From: an uncultured Saprospiraceae bacterium
GTDB lineage: Bacteria; Bacteroidota; Bacteroidia; Chitinophagales; Saprospiraceae
Direction of reading: 5' to 3'
Assembly: GCA_937959375.1 (NCBI GenBank)
Contig: CALGLS010000378.1
Location: 1-15,395, forward strand
Length of the DNA: 15,395 nt
In this document: in pieces, positions 13,592 through 15,395 of the stretch
How the letters are laid out: each line of letters starts with the position of its first letter
Numbering within the stretch: the stretch's first letter is position 1
Program-made: the position numbers and the translations under genes
The notes under the pieces: generated by a model
Database searches by the model: none
What the model saw: only the letters and a program-made list of their open reading frames with translations
What the model was told of the DNA's origin: nothing

Positions 13592-13771
13592 TAGTCGCAT
13601 AAAAAACGGGCCTCTCCATACCATTTTTTCTCAGCTTGATAAAAAACACTGTCATCAGTCAAATGCTGTGACCGATGTTAAAATCAAAGCAAAAGTGATC
13701 AAAGGAAACCTTTTAATTTTATCATAGGGCTCAATCACGCGGTTTGTAAAGAACCAAAAACAATAAATATT

Positions 13772-14851
13772 ATGATTAAATATTCTGAAATTCAACTCGA
13801 CCAATTAGCGATCCACAGAGTAGGTAATAAAAATCGCGCTGAAAAGAACTTTGTTTCTGAGAGCCTTTTCACGCTAAGTGAAGAAATGACTGAAGACCTA
13901 ATGAAGTATTTCATAAAGCCTTTGAAAAGATCCCATGATTACTATCGATTTAAGGGAGAAGAGGCGAATTACGATACACATCCACTTCATAGAGCAGCAA
14001 GTACCGTTTTCTCTGACCCTACAGCTTTGTTAGCTGAGTCTGAAAATATTTTAAACCATCTATATTCTCAATCCAATCACCCTAAAATAAAGTCAGGTGA
14101 GTTGTTTGTAGCCTACTTCAATGGAATTTTGATTGAAGATGAACTAGTGGCCGGAATCGGAATTTTCAAGTCGGAACAGAAAAGTAGCTTTTTTGACGTG
14201 AGTGAAGGACACAATCAACTTGTGATGAGCAAGAAGGAAGGGATCTTGATTGAAAAGTTGGATAAAGGTTGTCTGATTCTCAACTATGAAGGACATGACG
14301 GCTACCGCGTGGTTTCTGTGGATAACAACAACTATGAAGCAAATTATTGGTTGTATGATTTTCTTGATTTAGATTACGTTCGCGACGAAAGTTTCCATAC
14401 GCGTTCTTATATGCAACTTTGCAATGATTTCTCAGAGCAAGTAATTGGAGAAGCTGCTACCAAAAATGAACAAGTTCAGTTTTTGAACAACTCTGTTGAC
14501 TATTTCAATAAGAATGAAGTTTTTGACACCGATTCATTTTTAGAAGCTGTGATTCCTGCCAAAGATGATTTTGAAGAAAGCTATAAAGAAAACTTTGAGG
14601 AGAAGTTTAAAGATGAGTTTAGAAATTTCCAAAAGGATTACAATGTTCCTGCAACTCAAAACTTTTCAATTTCAAATGCAGCTTTAAAATCAGAAAGTAA
14701 GAAACTCAACAACCTAATTAAATTGGATACGCGTATTCAAATCAAATTAGATTTCAACAACCCTGAGGGCTGCCGTGACTTTTTGGAAAAAGGTTACGAT
14801 GAGTCGAAAGGGATGAGTTATTATAAGGTTTATTTTAATGAGGAGTCGTAG
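13772..14851 (+). CDS. Nucleoid-associated protein, NA37/YejK (NdpA) family
   Basis: The 359-residue product resembles the 37-kDa nucleoid-associated protein family (E. coli YejK/NdpA). Its members bind DNA and associate with the nucleoid; the exact role in Bacteroidota is unclear. Seen: the N-terminal KYSEIQLDQLAIHRVGNK stretch; the middle block with GELFVAYFNGILIEDELVAGIGIFKSE (about 109-135); DKGCLILNYEGHDGYRVVSVDNNNYEANYWLYDFL (about 165-199), which is the most family-like part; and a Glu/Lys/Phe-rich region (about 265-290). The length is close to the family norm. The ATG at 13772 fits the usual family start. The family assignment is from sequence memory. It is a single gene, convergent with rsgA across a terminator. 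Confidence 0.82.
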   Translation: MIKYSEIQLDQLAIHRVGNKNRAEKNFVSESLFTLSEEMTEDLMKYFIKPLKRSHDYYRFKGEEANYDTHPLHRAASTVFSDPTALLAESENILNHLYSQSNHPKIKSGELFVAYFNGILIEDELVAGIGIFKSEQKSSFFDVSEGHNQLVMSKKEGILIEKLDKGCLILNYEGHDGYRVVSVDNNNYEANYWLYDFLDLDYVRDESFHTRSYMQLCNDFSEQVIGEAATKNEQVQFLNNSVDYFNKNEVFDTDSFLEAVIPAKDDFEESYKENFEEKFKDEFRNFQKDYNVPATQNFSISNAALKSESKKLNNLIKLDTRIQIKLDFNNPEGCRDFLEKGYDESKGMSYYKVYFNEES

Positions 14852-14860
14852 GAGAAGAAA

Positions 14861-14990
14861 GAGACGGGAGACCGAAGTCCGAAGACGGAAGTTTCCCTTA
14901 ATATAGAGAGCCCGCTAACGAGTGATTCGTTAGCGGGCTCTTGCGTTCTAAGAAAACTTCGGTCTTCCGTCTCCGGACTTCCGTCTTCAA
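14861..14990. repeat. Inverted heptamer arrays flanking a terminator hairpin
   Basis: Left arm, five consecutive 7-mers: GAGACGG, GAGACCG, AAGTCCG, AAGACGG, AAGTTTC (14861-14895). Right arm, five 7-mers: ACTTCGG, TCTTCCG, TCTCCGG, ACTTCCG, TCTTCAA (14956-14990). Read on the other strand, the right arm consists of CGGAAGT, CCGGAGA, CGGAAGA and CCGAAGT, the same unit vocabulary as the left arm. The arms are therefore inverted copies of a degenerate period-7 array, enclosing the hairpin at 14907-14941. The left array starts 9 bp after the NA37-family stop codon and the right ends 5 bp before the rsgA stop codon. Confidence 0.85.
14907..14941. terminator. Perfect-stem terminator between convergent genes
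   Basis: GAGCCCGCTAACGA (14908-14921) and TCGTTAGCGGGCTC (14927-14940) are exact inverse copies with a 5-nt loop; an A-T pair at 14907/14941 extends the stem to 15 bp. It is GC-rich and sits midway between two convergent genes. The flanking T/A tracts are weak (TTGCGTTCT on +), so termination is likely but the tail is unlike a classical one. Confidence 0.8.
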
Positions 14991-14995
14991 ATCAC

Positions 14996-15395
14996 TCACA
15001 TTTCCTTATTCCGCTCCCAATAATTCTGGTTCTCAATTTCTTCAATGATGGTAATGTAATTTAGGTAGCGAAGTTCACTGATTTCGCCATGCTCAATTGC
15101 ATCTTTTACAGCACACTTCGGTTCGTTTCGATGTGTACAATTTGAGAACTTACAATCTGCAGAAACCTTGAATATTTCGCGAAAATTATGTGCTACATCC
15201 ATTGGTTCCAAGTCATTGAATCCCAGCATCTTAATACCAGGACTATCAATAATAAAACCGCCAAAATTAAGGGTAAACATCTCCGCAAAAGTGGTGGTAT
15301 GCTGCCCTTTTCCGGAGTAATCTGATATCTCTTCTGTACGTAGTCCCATACCTGGTTGGACGGCATTAATCAAGGTAGATTTACCAACACCAGAT
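14996..15395 (-). CDS. rsgA: Ribosome biogenesis GTPase RsgA (partial, 5' part beyond window)
   Basis: RsgA (YjeQ/EngC) is a circularly permuted GTPase that helps mature the 30S subunit. The window holds the C-terminal part; the reading frame is open to the right edge, so the N-terminal OB-fold and the first GTPase motifs are missing. Seen: the P-loop SGVGKSTLINA at the window edge (15362-15394); switch I-like GKGQHTTTFAEMF; the G3 motif DSPGIK; and the zinc-binding cluster CKFSNCTHRNEPKC, typical of the C-terminal domain. The stop codon is at 14996-14998. A start inside the window (a TTG at 15371-15373) would split the P-loop and is rejected. Convergent with the NA37-family gene. Confidence 0.93.
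   Translation of the reverse strand, partial: SGVGKSTLINAVQPGMGLRTEEISDYSGKGQHTTTFAEMFTLNFGGFIIDSPGIKMLGFNDLEPMDVAHNFREIFKVSADCKFSNCTHRNEPKCAVKDAIEHGEISELRYLNYITIIEEIENQNYWERNKEM

Noticed and set aside
1..15395. Defence system, prophage, CRISPR or biosynthetic cluster
   Set aside because: No nuclease, integrase, transposase, Cas protein, toxin pair or modular synthase is visible; the genes are housekeeping or metabolic.

Overview
The window looks like chromosome from a member of the Bacteroidota, possibly Saprospiria-like (the class is a guess). The reasons are the predicted promoter boxes of the TAnnTTTG type with upstream TTG/TTTG, weak or absent Shine-Dalgarno sequences, two TTG start codons, a NA37/YejK-type nucleoid-associated protein, an OmpA-type lipoprotein with a coiled-coil stalk, and dispersed 'CATCCCTCG' intergenic repeats. 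No transposase, phage gene, CRISPR array, tRNA or rRNA was seen. Most of the content is ordinary housekeeping.

Left part (1-5943, all on +): lpxK (lipid A 4'-kinase), a PlsC-like acyltransferase with C-terminal membrane segments, a 455-bp gap filled by a nested inverted dispersed repeat, a membrane glycosyltransferase family 2 gene that overlaps an ECF-type sigma factor gene by 10 bp, a 361-bp gap with two kinds of repeats, and rsmG (16S rRNA G527 methyltransferase). The theme is envelope lipid and glycan synthesis plus transcription and ribosome housekeeping.

Middle part (5997-10499, +): a promoter followed by two secreted amidohydrolase-superfamily proteins, probably one operon. The first has two amidohydrolase domains in one chain, and only the second keeps the metal ligands. 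The second gene product also lacks the HxH motif. So there are three amidohydrolase folds but only one apparent active site. Convergent to them on - is a trans-3-hydroxy-L-proline dehydratase gene, recognised by Cys107 and by Thr at the position of the second racemase cysteine.

Right part (11786-15395): a 43-residue single-span membrane protein gene not usually called by ORF finders, with its own 5' UTR hairpin and a strong shared terminator; an OmpA-like lipoprotein gene on - with a clear promoter framed by two palindromes; a 785-bp gap with a long imperfect hairpin; a NA37-family gene on +; and the 3' part of rsgA on -, cut by the window end. The last two genes converge on a perfect hairpin terminator nested inside inverted arrays of degenerate heptamers.

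The most noteworthy structure is in the spacers rather than the genes. Degenerate 7-nt tandem arrays occur at 1-28, 5219-5301 and 14861-14990, the last two as inverted pairs around a core. A hexamer array lies at 9100-9141, and a nested inverted repeat of another family at 2651-2890 has the same overall architecture.
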